From positions 1 through 38,138 of the forward strand of contig NZ_BILW01000050.1 in assembly GCF_004000765.1 (NCBI RefSeq): a stretch of DNA of 38,138 nucleotides. The letters run 5' to 3'. Positions within the stretch are counted from its first letter, which is position 1, and each line of letters begins with the position of its first letter. This DNA is from Paenibacillus chondroitinus NBRC 15376 (GTDB lineage: Bacteria > Bacillota > Bacilli > Paenibacillales > NBRC-103111). Shown piece after piece: positions 1 to 7,217 of this stretch. The notes below the pieces were generated by a model that was given only the letters and a program-made list of their open reading frames with translations, did not search any database and was not told where the DNA came from. A program made the position numbers and the translations under genes.

Positions 1-153
1 ATATGCCGGCTGCCGTTGACGTCTAGATCTCGCATAACAAGCGATGTTGTGGAACTGCGAGCAGTCGGCAGAGGACTCGGACTGATTAATTTGGAAGAAT
101 GGGAAAAGAGCGAATGGACGGATCAATGGGAAAATCCCAACTCGAACAAATAA
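1..153 (+). CDS. 3' end of an unidentified protein gene
   Basis: Frame 1 is open from the window edge to TAA at 151-153, giving 50 residues of a C-terminus. It includes the stretch ELRAVGRGLGLINLEEWEKS and ends in a polar tail, WENPNSNK. A strong bidirectional hairpin starts 66 bases downstream, as expected for the end of a transcript. I do not recognise the family from this tail. The start and most of the gene lie outside the window. Confidence 0.5.
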   Translation: MCRLPLTSRSRITSDVVELRAVGRGLGLINLEEWEKSEWTDQWENPNSNK

Positions 154-218
154 CCTTGATCTGACAGGAACAAATGAGGGAGAGAAGGAGAGGCCGCCTT
201 CGCAAACGGAAGTCTATG

Positions 219-270
219 AAAAAGGACGATGAGGTTAACCAGATAAACGGGTTAACCTCATCGTCTTTTT
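219..270. terminator. Bidirectional intrinsic terminator
   Basis: A perfect 16-bp stem (GACGATGAGGTTAACC at 225-240, its complement at 250-265) has a 9-base loop, five A before it and five T after it. It can stop the plus-strand gene ending at 153 and minus-strand transcripts arriving from the DUF4367 gene. Confidence 0.85.
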
Positions 271-281
271 CCCAAACAAGA

Positions 282-308
282 AAAGCGCGGAACTATTCTC
301 CGCGCTTT
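282..308 (-). terminator. Hairpin downstream of the DUF4367 gene
   Basis: A 9-bp stem, AAAGCGCGG (282-290) with CCGCGCTTT (300-308), lies 26 bases past the stop of the minus-strand gene at 334. The minus-strand continuation is T-rich (TTTCTTGTTT). The T-tract is modest, so the hairpin at 225-265 may be the main stop. Confidence 0.5.
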
Positions 309-333
309 CCATATGCCATCAGCCGGCAAAAGC

Positions 334-1161
334 TTATTTCTGCAACGCTTCCGCTTCCTCTAATAATGCTTGACCTTGCGCTCGCGTAAGCTCTCCAGAC
401 TTCACTTTTTCATAATTATCGCCCATTGCGGCTTTGAATTGATTGTCCTTCTTGATAGAGAAGAGAACCGCCTTCTCCACATCGGCTTCGCTCATTTGTC
501 CGGCTTTGGCCTGGCCTGAGAAGAAAGCTTGAGAATCGGCATATTGCTTGCCTGTTGCCAAGGAATCAATGATGGAGCCAATCGTTTCATGATCCAAATC
601 ATGCTCGGCCATCTGATACAATTCGTAGGTGAAGCCGTCATAGTTCCATATTACGATACCGTTTGTAAAGTAGACTTTCGTTCCGCCAATCATCTCCGTG
701 TTGACATCTTCCGTGGTGCTGACTCCATTCTGGCCACCGCTCGAAATCAGTAGCGAGATCAGATCATTGCCTTGCTGATACTGCAGCTCAACCGCGTGTG
801 CGCCTTGAACCACACTATTCAGGTACTTATACTGTTCCGGAAGCCAAGCCGGCACGGGAAAGTCCACTCCTAACGCTTGTCTGGCGTCCGCAATCGTCAG
901 CGATGAAGGAGTGCCGGCTTGCCTCTGCGAGATTGCTGACTGCGAAGCCGCAGAAGCGACGTCTGCAGTCGATGGTGCCGGAATTGCCTCCAAATCGGAA
1001 TACTGCTTAGAATACTGCTTAATTTCCAAATTACCGACTTGAAAATGCGCTAGGAAAGGCTTCGTTATATCCTGAGCATAGGTTGTCATCTGAAGTGCGC
1101 CGGCCAGACTTACTACGGCAATGGCGCTTACGGCAATTGGTTTCCACTTTTTTTTAGGCAT
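334..1161 (-). CDS. DUF4367 domain protein, exported, truncated paralogue
   Basis: The protein has 275 residues from ATG at 1161, chosen because AAGGATGG lies about 8 bases upstream. The frame stays open to 1275 without a site. From this start it has a clean signal peptide or membrane anchor (MPKKKWKPIAV, a hydrophobic run, then TTYAQ). A DUF4367 region follows, with DARQALGVDFPVPAWLP, VVQGAHAVELQYQQG, INGGTKVYF-type and NGIVIWNYDG segments and a charged C-terminal extension. It is clearly paralogous to the product of 2234-2989 (DARTAVGMNFPAPSWM, NGIVIWEDKG) but lacks that protein's cytosolic N-terminal part; weakly similar sequence is readable upstream in frame. In this family the protein often accompanies an ECF sigma factor. 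Its own sigma gene is not adjacent, so it looks like an orphan copy left by rearrangement. Confidence 0.75.
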   Translation of the reverse strand: MPKKKWKPIAVSAIAVVSLAGALQMTTYAQDITKPFLAHFQVGNLEIKQYSKQYSDLEAIPAPSTADVASAASQSAISQRQAGTPSSLTIADARQALGVDFPVPAWLPEQYKYLNSVVQGAHAVELQYQQGNDLISLLISSGGQNGVSTTEDVNTEMIGGTKVYFTNGIVIWNYDGFTYELYQMAEHDLDHETIGSIIDSLATGKQYADSQAFFSGQAKAGQMSEADVEKAVLFSIKKDNQFKAAMGDNYEKVKSGELTRAQGQALLEEAEALQK

Positions 1162-1491
1162 ATTGATACCATCCTTTTTCTTTGTAATGGGCGGTGCAAT
1201 CAAATTGCGCAATTTGATTTGGGTCATTTTGATCTGACATAGGTTAATACGCAAAAGCGTCCATTCTATTAACAAATTGCGAGCATTTATAAATAATCGC
1301 TTCCAGATTCCATCCTGGAGGAGAGGTGAACATTACGGATATTTAAAAGCTCATAGTTTTGAAAAATTGAATCCATTCCTGAAGAATGGGCGTAACAAAC
1401 CGGTTTCGGTTATAAATGAAAAACAGACTTCGACTCATTGTCTTGGAGTTTAAGCTCTTAAAATCAAAAGTCCGCTTCGCACCTCATCCTC
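1162..1491. other. Intergenic stretch with no intact gene
   Basis: About 330 bases separate the DUF4367 copy from the transposase remnant. The minus strand holds a possible decayed N-terminus of the DUF4367 copy up to 1275. The rest, including a GGAGGAGAGGTG-like sequence near 1317-1328, is not followed by a convincing reading frame. Confidence 0.5.
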
Positions 1492-1925
1492 AACGAATGG
1501 GAATTTAATTACGACGCAGAACGCAATATCTACCTGTGTCCACAGAAGCAGCAACTGGTATACAGAACGATCGATCGCAAAGGATACCGGCAGTATGCTT
1601 CTGATCCGAAACAATGCACAGTCTGCCCAATGGTGGAAAAATGCACTCAGTCCAAAAACAAGCGGAAAGTGGTGACGACTCACATCTGGGAGGATAGTAA
1701 GGAGCAGGTGCATTTAAACCGGCTAAGCAAATCCGGGAAACGGCTGTACCGGAAACGAAAGAGACGATTGAGCGAAGCTTCACGGATGCTAAAGAACTCC
1801 ACGGGTTTCGCTATTGCCGTTTACAGGGGCTGTGTAATGCGACAGAGCAAGCGCTCATGACCGCAGCTGTACAGAACATGAAGAAGATTGCCCTCCACTT
1901 AGAACGGAGGTCGAAGAAGGCTTAA
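1492..1925 (+). pseudogene. IS1182-family transposase remnant (C-terminal half, frameshifted)
   Basis: Translation from 1492 gives a typical IS1182/DDE_Tnp_1_6 region: NEWEFNYD, CP..K, YRTIDRKGYRQYASDPKQC, CPMVEKCTQSKNKRKVVTTH, then HIWEDSKEQVHLNRLSKSGK. Near 1757 one base is missing (within the codons before KETIERSF). After it the next frame continues with ETIERSFTDAKELHGFRYCR and QALMTAAVQNMKKIALHLERR to TAA at 1923-1925. The N-terminal half with the first catalytic acidic residues is absent and an in-frame stop lies just upstream, so it is dead. Family placement is from recalled motifs. It separates the two DUF4367 copies and may mark the recombination that split them. Confidence 0.85.
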
Positions 1926-1942
1926 GCCTTCCTCGACCTCGC
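1906..1942. repeat. Imperfect hairpin at the end of the transposase remnant
   Basis: GAGGTCGA..GAAGGC and its complement GCCTTC.TCGACCTC form a long imperfect palindrome around the stop codon at 1923. It may be the insertion sequence's own terminator. No copy of a matching left-end repeat is visible. Confidence 0.5.
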
Positions 1943-1966
1943 ATATTTTGAGGGTAGAGACAGAAA

Positions 1967-2001
1967 AGAAACCCATGTCTGCGTAAAAGACATGGGTTTC
2001 T
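1967..2001 (-). terminator. Hairpin, likely minus-strand terminator
   Basis: A perfect 14-bp stem (AGAAACCCATGTCT at 1967-1980, its complement at 1988-2001) has a 7-base loop. On the minus strand it is followed by TTTCTTTTCTG-like sequence. It lies downstream of the sigma factor/DUF4367 operon. Confidence 0.6.
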
Positions 2002-2013
2002 CTACAATCTGAA

Positions 2014-2036
2014 CATCATTCATTTTTGGAATGATG
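2014..2036 (+). terminator. Short hairpin with T-tract
   Basis: CATCATTC (2014-2021) pairs with GAATGATG (2029-2036) and is followed on the plus strand by TATTTTTG. It is a plausible weak terminator facing away from the transposase remnant. Confidence 0.4.
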
Positions 2037-2144
2037 TATTTTTGTGCCTCCCGGCTAAATTGTAAGCCTGACAACATACTTATCAACATATTCACGCATA
2101 AACGGTTGGAAGATAACAAATGTTGTACGACTTAAGCTCCAATT

Positions 2145-2245
2145 TTATTGACAAGCCGCAGGAGCCGGAGCCGCTCGCTGCGTTTGAATCAAGTTATCTA
2201 CATTGGACTGCGACTTATTAATTTGCTCTTGCGTCAAGGATTGCC
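2145..2245 (-). pseudogene. Displaced C-terminus of the DUF4367 protein (frameshift)
   Basis: Directly after the stop of the gene at 2234, another minus-strand frame reads SLTQEQINKSQSNVDNLIQT and then QRAAPAPAACQ up to TAA at 2145-2147. It joins smoothly to the ORF's last residues (KSFGVGN) if one base is missing near 2243. The composition is typical coding sequence and not chance. It is most likely the original C-terminus, cut off by a one-base deletion or a sequencing error. Confidence 0.6.
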
Positions 2246-2989
2246 AACGCCGAAGCTTTTGACGATTTTCTTCAGCGTATCCGCATCGAAATCATCCATC
2301 GCATACATCTCGATCGTAAATCCCTTGTCTTCCCAGATAACAATTCCGTTTGCAAAATACAGCTGGGTTCCATCGATCATTTCCGTTTTCACTTCTCCGG
2401 TCGTTTCAATTCCGTTCTTGCCGCCTTGCGAAATCAAGAAATTCACGGATTTTTCGCCTTGCTCGTATTGCACCTCTACCATCGTCTTACCGTGAATGAC
2501 GGTGTTGACATACTTGAAGTCAGCCATCCAGGATGGAGCCGGGAAATTCATTCCCACGGCGGTACGGGCTTCGTCCACGGTCATCATCGGCCGCGTCGGC
2601 CGCTCCACTCTATCGGTTTCGGAACCTTGCTTCTGGGCGGAGGCATTATTGGCAGACACCGAAAGCTCCTTTTCTACTTGGACGATGTCCATATTGCCTA
2701 CATGAAACTTCGCCAAGATCGATTGCATCATACCTTGGGCGTAGGAGGTTGTCGACAGCACTCCGCCAATCAGCATTACACCAAGTACAGCCACAGCAGC
2801 CGTTTTCCATGTTCTATTCAACGTCGTTATCCCGTCCCTCATCGTATTATTCGGTGAAATGGTTTGCGTCTCGATCTTATGTACCAGACGCCTGTGAATC
2901 CGTTCTTTCGCCAATGGATTATCAAGCTTTGTATTTTCAAGCAAATCGATCACATCCTCGAATCGTTTGAGGTCTTGTTTTTTATTCAT
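2234..2989 (-). CDS. DUF4367 membrane protein, putative partner of the ECF sigma factor
   Basis: The protein has 251 residues. A cytosolic N-terminal part of about 60 residues (MNKKQDLKRFEDVIDLLENT) is followed by one membrane segment (about 63-85, AVAVLGVMLIGGVLSTTSYA) and an external DUF4367 domain (DEARTAVGMNFPAPSW, YANGIVIWEDKG). The start overlaps the 3' end of the sigma gene by 8 bases, so the two are translationally coupled. Topology and coupling fit an anti-sigma or sigma-modulating factor, but no zinc-binding HxxxCxxC anti-sigma motif is seen, so this role is inferred. The C-terminus is probably truncated by a frameshift (see 2145-2245). Confidence 0.8.
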   Translation of the reverse strand: MNKKQDLKRFEDVIDLLENTKLDNPLAKERIHRRLVHKIETQTISPNNTMRDGITTLNRTWKTAAVAVLGVMLIGGVLSTTSYAQGMMQSILAKFHVGNMDIVQVEKELSVSANNASAQKQGSETDRVERPTRPMMTVDEARTAVGMNFPAPSWMADFKYVNTVIHGKTMVEVQYEQGEKSVNFLISQGGKNGIETTGEVKTEMIDGTQLYFANGIVIWEDKGFTIEMYAMDDFDADTLKKIVKSFGVGNP

Positions 2990-3569
2990 CCATCAACCCC
3001 CCTGTCCCCAAAAATTTATGCAGCTTCTTCAAGCTCCTGTAGACAATGACACCGATCTGGGATTCACTTACTCCCATGAGTGCCGCAATCTCCGAGTTTT
3101 TGAGACCGGCGGCAAACTTCATGGCGATGATGTTGCGTTCCTTGTCGCGCAACTTGTCAAACGCTTGAAACAGCGCCTGATGGTCGTCAACCTGGATGGC
3201 TAGCTCCTCGGGTGAAGGCTTCGGCCAGATCAACTCAGTAATAGAGTCCAAGGAGAAATGAAATCTCTTTTTCCGAGCGCGAAAGTAATCAGTGACGGCA
3301 TTCCGTACTATGGCGAACAACCACACCTCGAATACGGCTTTTTCCTCCGAGAAGCTGCCATAATTGACAATAACCCGTTCAAACACTTGGCTGCAAACAT
3401 CCTCCGCCTCATACTGATTCTGAATCCGGTAGTAAATATACTTGTACACGCGGTTAAAGTACTGTTCATAGATCCGGGAAAATTGTTCGGTTGACAGAAC
3501 CTCTCCGGCAGCACGGAGCTTGTCCGTTCGCTCCCTGAATATGTCCTTGTTTACTCGGACGCTCTCCAT
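2982..3569 (-). CDS. ECF-type RNA polymerase sigma factor
   Basis: The protein has 195 residues. Region 2 is at about 28-95 (FSRIYEQYFNRVYKYIYYRI, YEAEDVCSQVFERV, with FEVWLFAIVRNAVTDYFRARKK). Region 4 is at about 130-188 (LRDKERNIIAMKFAAGLKNS, EIAALMGVSESQIGVIVYRS), a normal helix-turn-helix. Its size and order are normal for the group. The start ATG has AGGAGG at good spacing. It is first in a two-gene operon with the DUF4367 protein, the usual layout for a sigma factor and its membrane regulator. No copy of a known ECF-type promoter was recognised in front of it. Confidence 0.92.
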   Translation of the reverse strand: MESVRVNKDIFRERTDKLRAAGEVLSTEQFSRIYEQYFNRVYKYIYYRIQNQYEAEDVCSQVFERVIVNYGSFSEEKAVFEVWLFAIVRNAVTDYFRARKKRFHFSLDSITELIWPKPSPEELAIQVDDHQALFQAFDKLRDKERNIIAMKFAAGLKNSEIAALMGVSESQIGVIVYRSLKKLHKFLGTGGLMDE

Positions 3570-3674
3570 TCGCTTTCCTCCTTCCTATGCTTCTTTTTCA
3601 TCCAAGCAAGCCGTTTACGTATGTTAATACGCCGCTTAATGAAATCCATTAACAAGCAGCGGTCGTTTTTTTCT

Positions 3675-3872
3675 TCAAGTCACTATTATAGAGCATGAAA
3701 AAAATGCGGGCACTAGCAATCGCTGGAAACTCGCATCCACTATAAAGGCGTTAATTCGTTTTCTCGGATTCAAGATTTGATCCACATACAGCTGGTAAAT
3801 CAGCCTCAGCGTACTCAACAGTTGCTGAAGGCTGCCCATGTAGGTGGTGTTGCCTTCGACAAGGGTATTGTA
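3675..3872 (-). other. Coding-like open stretch, unrecognised, no start codon
   Basis: Between in-frame stops the minus strand reads NTLVEGNTTYMGSLQQLLST, LRLIYQLYVDQILNPRKRIN, then a less convincing end. The composition and amphipathic pattern look like real protein, but there is no ATG/GTG/TTG start with a ribosome site and nothing upstream continues it. It may be the C-terminal remnant of a lost gene. I do not recognise the family. Confidence 0.3.
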
Positions 3873-3892
3873 CTATCCCATATTGTAAGAAT

Positions 3893-3980
3893 GCTGCCCG
3901 TTAGCGTGGAAACGGCAGCCGATCATGGCCAGCTGCCGCGGGTGTCTTTTTATCAACTAACGTTATCCGTTAGCTTAATC
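3893..3980. repeat. Dispersed hairpin repeat, copy 1
   Basis: CTGCCCGTTAGC is followed by a GGCAGC...GCTGCC stem (3914-3937), a run of T and then ATCAACTAACGTTATCCGTTAGCTTAATC. The CGTTAG-containing flanks recur at 11.3, 12.4, 16.9, 19.8 and 20.4 kb, with a diverged version at 14.1 kb. It may also serve as a terminator. Confidence 0.6.
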
Positions 3981-4000
3981 CATCATTGTAATTGGCGAAT

Positions 4001-4590
4001 TTATTTGTTTATGAATTTACTACGGTCAACTGCTTCTGGTGGTTTTTCCAACCATCCGTTGTCAATCATGAGATTTGCGCCATCTTCCACATATAGCATT
4101 ACTTCGGATTGGCATTTCAAAAATAAAGCACCAATATCTATTCTTCCGTTTTAGTGATAAGCCATTGGCATATTCCCTAATTTTCACATTAAACATGTCA
4201 ACTTTGTGAAAAACCATGAACTTGTCAGAAAATGGTGAGATTGCAGAAGAAGTCACCAAATGATCTTTTAGTGTCGGGGAGGGCAATCCATCTTGAGACA
4301 ATTTTTCTGTTAACAATTCGATGTGCTTTTGCATTTGCTACTTGAGCAAACCCAATAATAAGTGCTTTACTAGTGATATCGTTATTCAGATTTCCGAAGA
4401 TATGCGCAATTTCCAATCCTTGTAGGGGTCTACCTTTTTGAAAAAAAGAGCCTAAAAACTTTTGGCTATGTACAAAATCAACTTTTTCAAGGGGCTGAAT
4501 AACAGGCGAATTCATAAGCTCATTTTTAGATTCTGAAAGTAATCCTGCTCGCAAACCCGGGTATTCTGGATACTTAGGATTACCCCAGAT
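4001..4590 (-). pseudogene. DUF3231 family protein, decayed C-terminal half
   Basis: Three minus-strand frames together give a DUF3231-like sequence. The segments are EKVDFVHSQKFLGSFFQKGR, PLQGLEIAHIFGNL and ALIIGFAQVA; then KHIELLTEKLSQDGLPSP and SAISPFSDKFMVFH; then DIGALFLKCQSEVMLYVEDG and ANLMIDNGWLEKPPEAVDR, ending in TAA at 4001-4003. At least two frameshifts and a short deletion after FAQVA break it, and the N-terminal half is absent. Members are about 330-residue ferritin-like proteins of unknown role found in spore formers. The family is assigned from recalled motifs. It abuts the 3' end of the ABC transporter operon but is not part of it. Confidence 0.75.
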
Positions 4591-5380
4591 TCCACTCCGA
4601 ATGAATCTTCGGCACATCGGAAATCAGCTGCTGGGTATATGTGTGCTGAGGATTCAGCAGGATTTTTTCCGCTTGGCCGTTCTCTACGACTTTCCCTTTT
4701 TCCATAATATATAATGTATCGCTCACATAATAGGCCAGGCCCACGTCATGGGTGATGAAGATGATGGTCATGTTGTTCTCATCCCGCAGCTTCAGAAGCA
4801 TATCCAGGATCGTGGAACGTGAGCAGGCATCGACCATGGAGGTCGGCTCATCGGCAATCAATACTTTGGGATGCAGCATAAAGATTCGAGCGATCATTAG
4901 CCGCTGCATCTGTCCCCCCGAAAGCTCAAAAGGATATTTGTTATACAGCTCCTCGAACTTCAGATTAACAAAGGAACAGGCGTCTTTCATCTTGTGAAAC
5001 TGCTCTTCTTTCGAAAGCTTCAGCCCCTGCAGCTTAATACAATCGATTAATAGCTTTTCCACTTTATGGAACATATTGAAAGAGGAGAAAGGATCCTGAA
5101 ATATCGCCTGGATATCCTTCCAATACTCTTTGCGGTTAGCATGGGTCCTCAGTTGCCTCGGTTTGCCCTTATATTGGATATTTCCGTTGGATTCCTTCAG
5201 TAAACCCATCATGATTTTGGCCAGGGTGGTTTTGCCGCTGCCGCTTTCCCCGACTATAGAAATGATTTCTCCTTCATGGAATGTGAAATTCACATCATGA
5301 ACTGCCGTTATTTTATTCTTTCCGTAACCGAATGTTTTCGTAATGTTCTTTCCGCTGATGAGAACGTCATTCCTGCTCAT
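4580..5380 (-). CDS. PepT-family ABC importer, second ATPase (OppF/DppF-like)
   Basis: The protein has 266 residues. Walker A GESGSGKTT is at 44-52, Q-loop IFQDP at 94-98, signature LSGGQMQR at 153-160 and Walker B VLIADEP at 173-179, followed by the switch histidine in FITHD. All catalytic elements are present. It is somewhat shorter than typical OppF and lacks the C-terminal Cys-rich oligopeptide/dipeptide extension seen in its partner. It is the last gene of the five-gene operon, and its start overlaps the end of the first ATPase gene by 14 bases. It should form a cytoplasmic heterodimer with that ATPase to power uptake. Confidence 0.92.
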   Translation of the reverse strand: MSRNDVLISGKNITKTFGYGKNKITAVHDVNFTFHEGEIISIVGESGSGKTTLAKIMMGLLKESNGNIQYKGKPRQLRTHANRKEYWKDIQAIFQDPFSSFNMFHKVEKLLIDCIKLQGLKLSKEEQFHKMKDACSFVNLKFEELYNKYPFELSGGQMQRLMIARIFMLHPKVLIADEPTSMVDACSRSTILDMLLKLRDENNMTIIFITHDVGLAYYVSDTLYIMEKGKVVENGQAEKILLNPQHTYTQQLISDVPKIHSEWNLG

Positions 5381-6377
5381 TAACGTACCACCCCTTTAAC
5401 GTCTGGGTATCAAAAAGGCACCGGTAAATCCGGTCGTCGGCAACCCGGTTTTCCACTTTCCCTATCCGGCATTGGTCCTGGACGTAAGGGCACCGATCCG
5501 CAAACCGGCAGCCCTCGGGTACTTTCTTCAAATTAGGCGGGGCTCCGGGGATAGCAGTTAGTTTATGCTCCTTCATACCTTCTTCGGGAACGATGATGGA
5601 TCCCATCAATTTCTTCGTATACGGGTGCAGCGGGTCAAAAATCATCTGTCTCGCCGTTCCTCTCTCGACGATTTCTCCCGCATACATGACCATAATATCA
5701 TCGGTCACATGGTACAGCAGCGGCAGCTCGTGGGTGATGAACACAAGGGATTTGATGAACCCTTTGGCAAGCAAATCCTTCATCAGCTTGATAACGGCCT
5801 TCTGTGATGTAACATCCAGTGCGGAAGTCGGTTCGTCCGCAATCAACACCTTCGGATTTAATATACTGGAGATAGCTATGACGGTCCTTTGCTTCATCCC
5901 GCCGGATAATTCATTCGGATAAGAGTTCAGTACACTGGGTGACAAATTTAATGTCTCAAAACGCTCGGCAGCCATGTCCCAAACCTGCTTCTTAGTCAAC
6001 TCCGGTTTATGCTCTTTCATGATATCTTCGATAAAGCGAATGATTCTCAACGTCGGATTCAACGCATTCATCGCCGCCTGAGGAATATACGCAATTTCCC
6101 GTCCGGATATTTGTAACCTTAGCTGCTCCTTGCTGAGCTTCATAATATCCGTTCCGTTGATCACAATGGATCCGCTATTATAATGCAGTGGCGGAAAATA
6201 AAAGCCCATCAGGCTGAGGGCAAGAGTAGACTTGCCACAGCCGGATTCCCCTGCGATGCCCAGCGTCTTTCCTTCTTCGAGCACGAAGTCGACTCCGTCG
6301 ACCGCGTGTACCTTTTCTTTCAGCCGAGTTTTATAGTAGGTTTTCAACCTTCCTACTTCTAATATGTTTTTGCCCAT
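5367..6377 (-). CDS. PepT-family ABC importer, first ATPase (OppD/DppD-like)
   Basis: The protein has 336 residues. Walker A GESGCGKST is at 43-51, Q-loop YIPQAAMNALNP near 98-108, signature LSGGMKQR at 157-164 and Walker B VLIADEPTSALD at 177-188. The family-typical C-terminal extension is present (LHPYTKKLMGSI, GAPPNLKKVPEGCRFADRCP, QDQC), whose cysteines can hold an iron-sulfur cluster in relatives. The gene sits 2 bases from the permease gene upstream and overlaps the second ATPase. The ATG is preceded by AAGGAGCTAATT. Substrate cannot be read from the ATPase. Confidence 0.93.
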   Translation of the reverse strand: MGKNILEVGRLKTYYKTRLKEKVHAVDGVDFVLEEGKTLGIAGESGCGKSTLALSLMGFYFPPLHYNSGSIVINGTDIMKLSKEQLRLQISGREIAYIPQAAMNALNPTLRIIRFIEDIMKEHKPELTKKQVWDMAAERFETLNLSPSVLNSYPNELSGGMKQRTVIAISSILNPKVLIADEPTSALDVTSQKAVIKLMKDLLAKGFIKSLVFITHELPLLYHVTDDIMVMYAGEIVERGTARQMIFDPLHPYTKKLMGSIIVPEEGMKEHKLTAIPGAPPNLKKVPEGCRFADRCPYVQDQCRIGKVENRVADDRIYRCLFDTQTLKGWYVNEQE

Positions 6378-6379
6378 AA

Positions 6380-7216
6380 TTAGCTCCTTATCTTGGGATT
6401 AAAGATTTCATCCATCCCCGTGTTCATTAAATAAAGGGAGAAGGTGATGATAGCAATGGACAGCGCAGCCGGAATGAATGCCCACCAAGCCCCTGCGACC
6501 GGAGCTTCGAACACCAGCGCCCAGTTCATAAGGATCCCCAGCGAGATCGTATTGTAGGGTCCCAATCCCAGCATGGAGATAGAGGCCTCCGATAGAATGC
6601 CGGAAGCAGTCTGAAGGACAAAAGCCATAACCACGTAAGAGGCGATGTATGGAAGAATTTCAAACGCGATGATCCGCGGTGTGCTGTGACCGGAAATTTT
6701 GGCCAGATTCACATGATCCCGGTTTCTTAAGGAAGTCGTTTGGGCACGTACCGCCCGGGCTGTCCAAGGCCAGCTGGTAACCCCGATAATGACCGCTGTC
6801 ACTAAGGAACTACGGGAATCGATACTGACGGAGATGAGGATCAAAATGATAAATGACGGAATGACGATGAAAATATTCGTTACGGCTGATAGGAAATTAT
6901 CGACTAAACCTCCGATGTAGCCTGAAGACAAACCAATCACAAGCCCAATAGAGGTCGCGAAAATACCGGCAATCAATCCTACTTTGAGGGATGTTCTTAT
7001 GCCGTACGTAAGCTCGAGAAACACATCTCTTCCGAAATTATCAGATCCTAGAAGAAGAGTGGAACTCGGGTGCTGAAAAGCGAGTGCCATCATCTCCAGC
7101 GGATCCTTTTTATTAAACAACGGGTAGATCCACACCAGCGCAATCATAGCCAGAAGAACGGCCCCTCCTATGATGAACTTGGGGGATTTAACTAATATGC
7201 TATATGAATTAGACAT
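6380..7216 (-). CDS. PepT-family ABC importer permease (OppC/DppC-like)
   Basis: The protein has 278 residues from ATG at 7216. This start is chosen because GGAGG lies 8 bases upstream and it leaves 1 base after the previous stop; the frame is open for 26 more codons inside the upstream gene, which is a shadow. The family N-terminal segment (SPKFIIGGAVLLAMIALVW) is followed by LLGSDNFGRDVFLELTYGIR, typical of OppC proteins. Several membrane helices and the cytoplasmic coupling loop NLAKISGHSTPRIIAFEILP follow. It pairs with the other permease to form the channel. Confidence 0.92.
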   Translation of the reverse strand: MSNSYSILVKSPKFIIGGAVLLAMIALVWIYPLFNKKDPLEMMALAFQHPSSTLLLGSDNFGRDVFLELTYGIRTSLKVGLIAGIFATSIGLVIGLSSGYIGGLVDNFLSAVTNIFIVIPSFIILILISVSIDSRSSLVTAVIIGVTSWPWTARAVRAQTTSLRNRDHVNLAKISGHSTPRIIAFEILPYIASYVVMAFVLQTASGILSEASISMLGLGPYNTISLGILMNWALVFEAPVAGAWWAFIPAALSIAIITFSLYLMNTGMDEIFNPKIRS

Positions 7217-7217
7217 G

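Noticed and set aside
2426..2857. Plus-strand ORF of 143 codons
   Set aside because: It lies opposite the DUF4367 gene, has no ribosome site and no protein-like features; it is an antisense shadow.
3683..3693. TATAAT on the minus strand as a sigma operon promoter
   Set aside because: No -35 box at acceptable spacing and it lies within a coding-like stretch, so it is not listed.
3777..4154. Plus-strand ORF of 125 codons
   Set aside because: It spans repeat copy 1 and the antisense of the DUF3231 remnant; mixed composition and no ribosome site.
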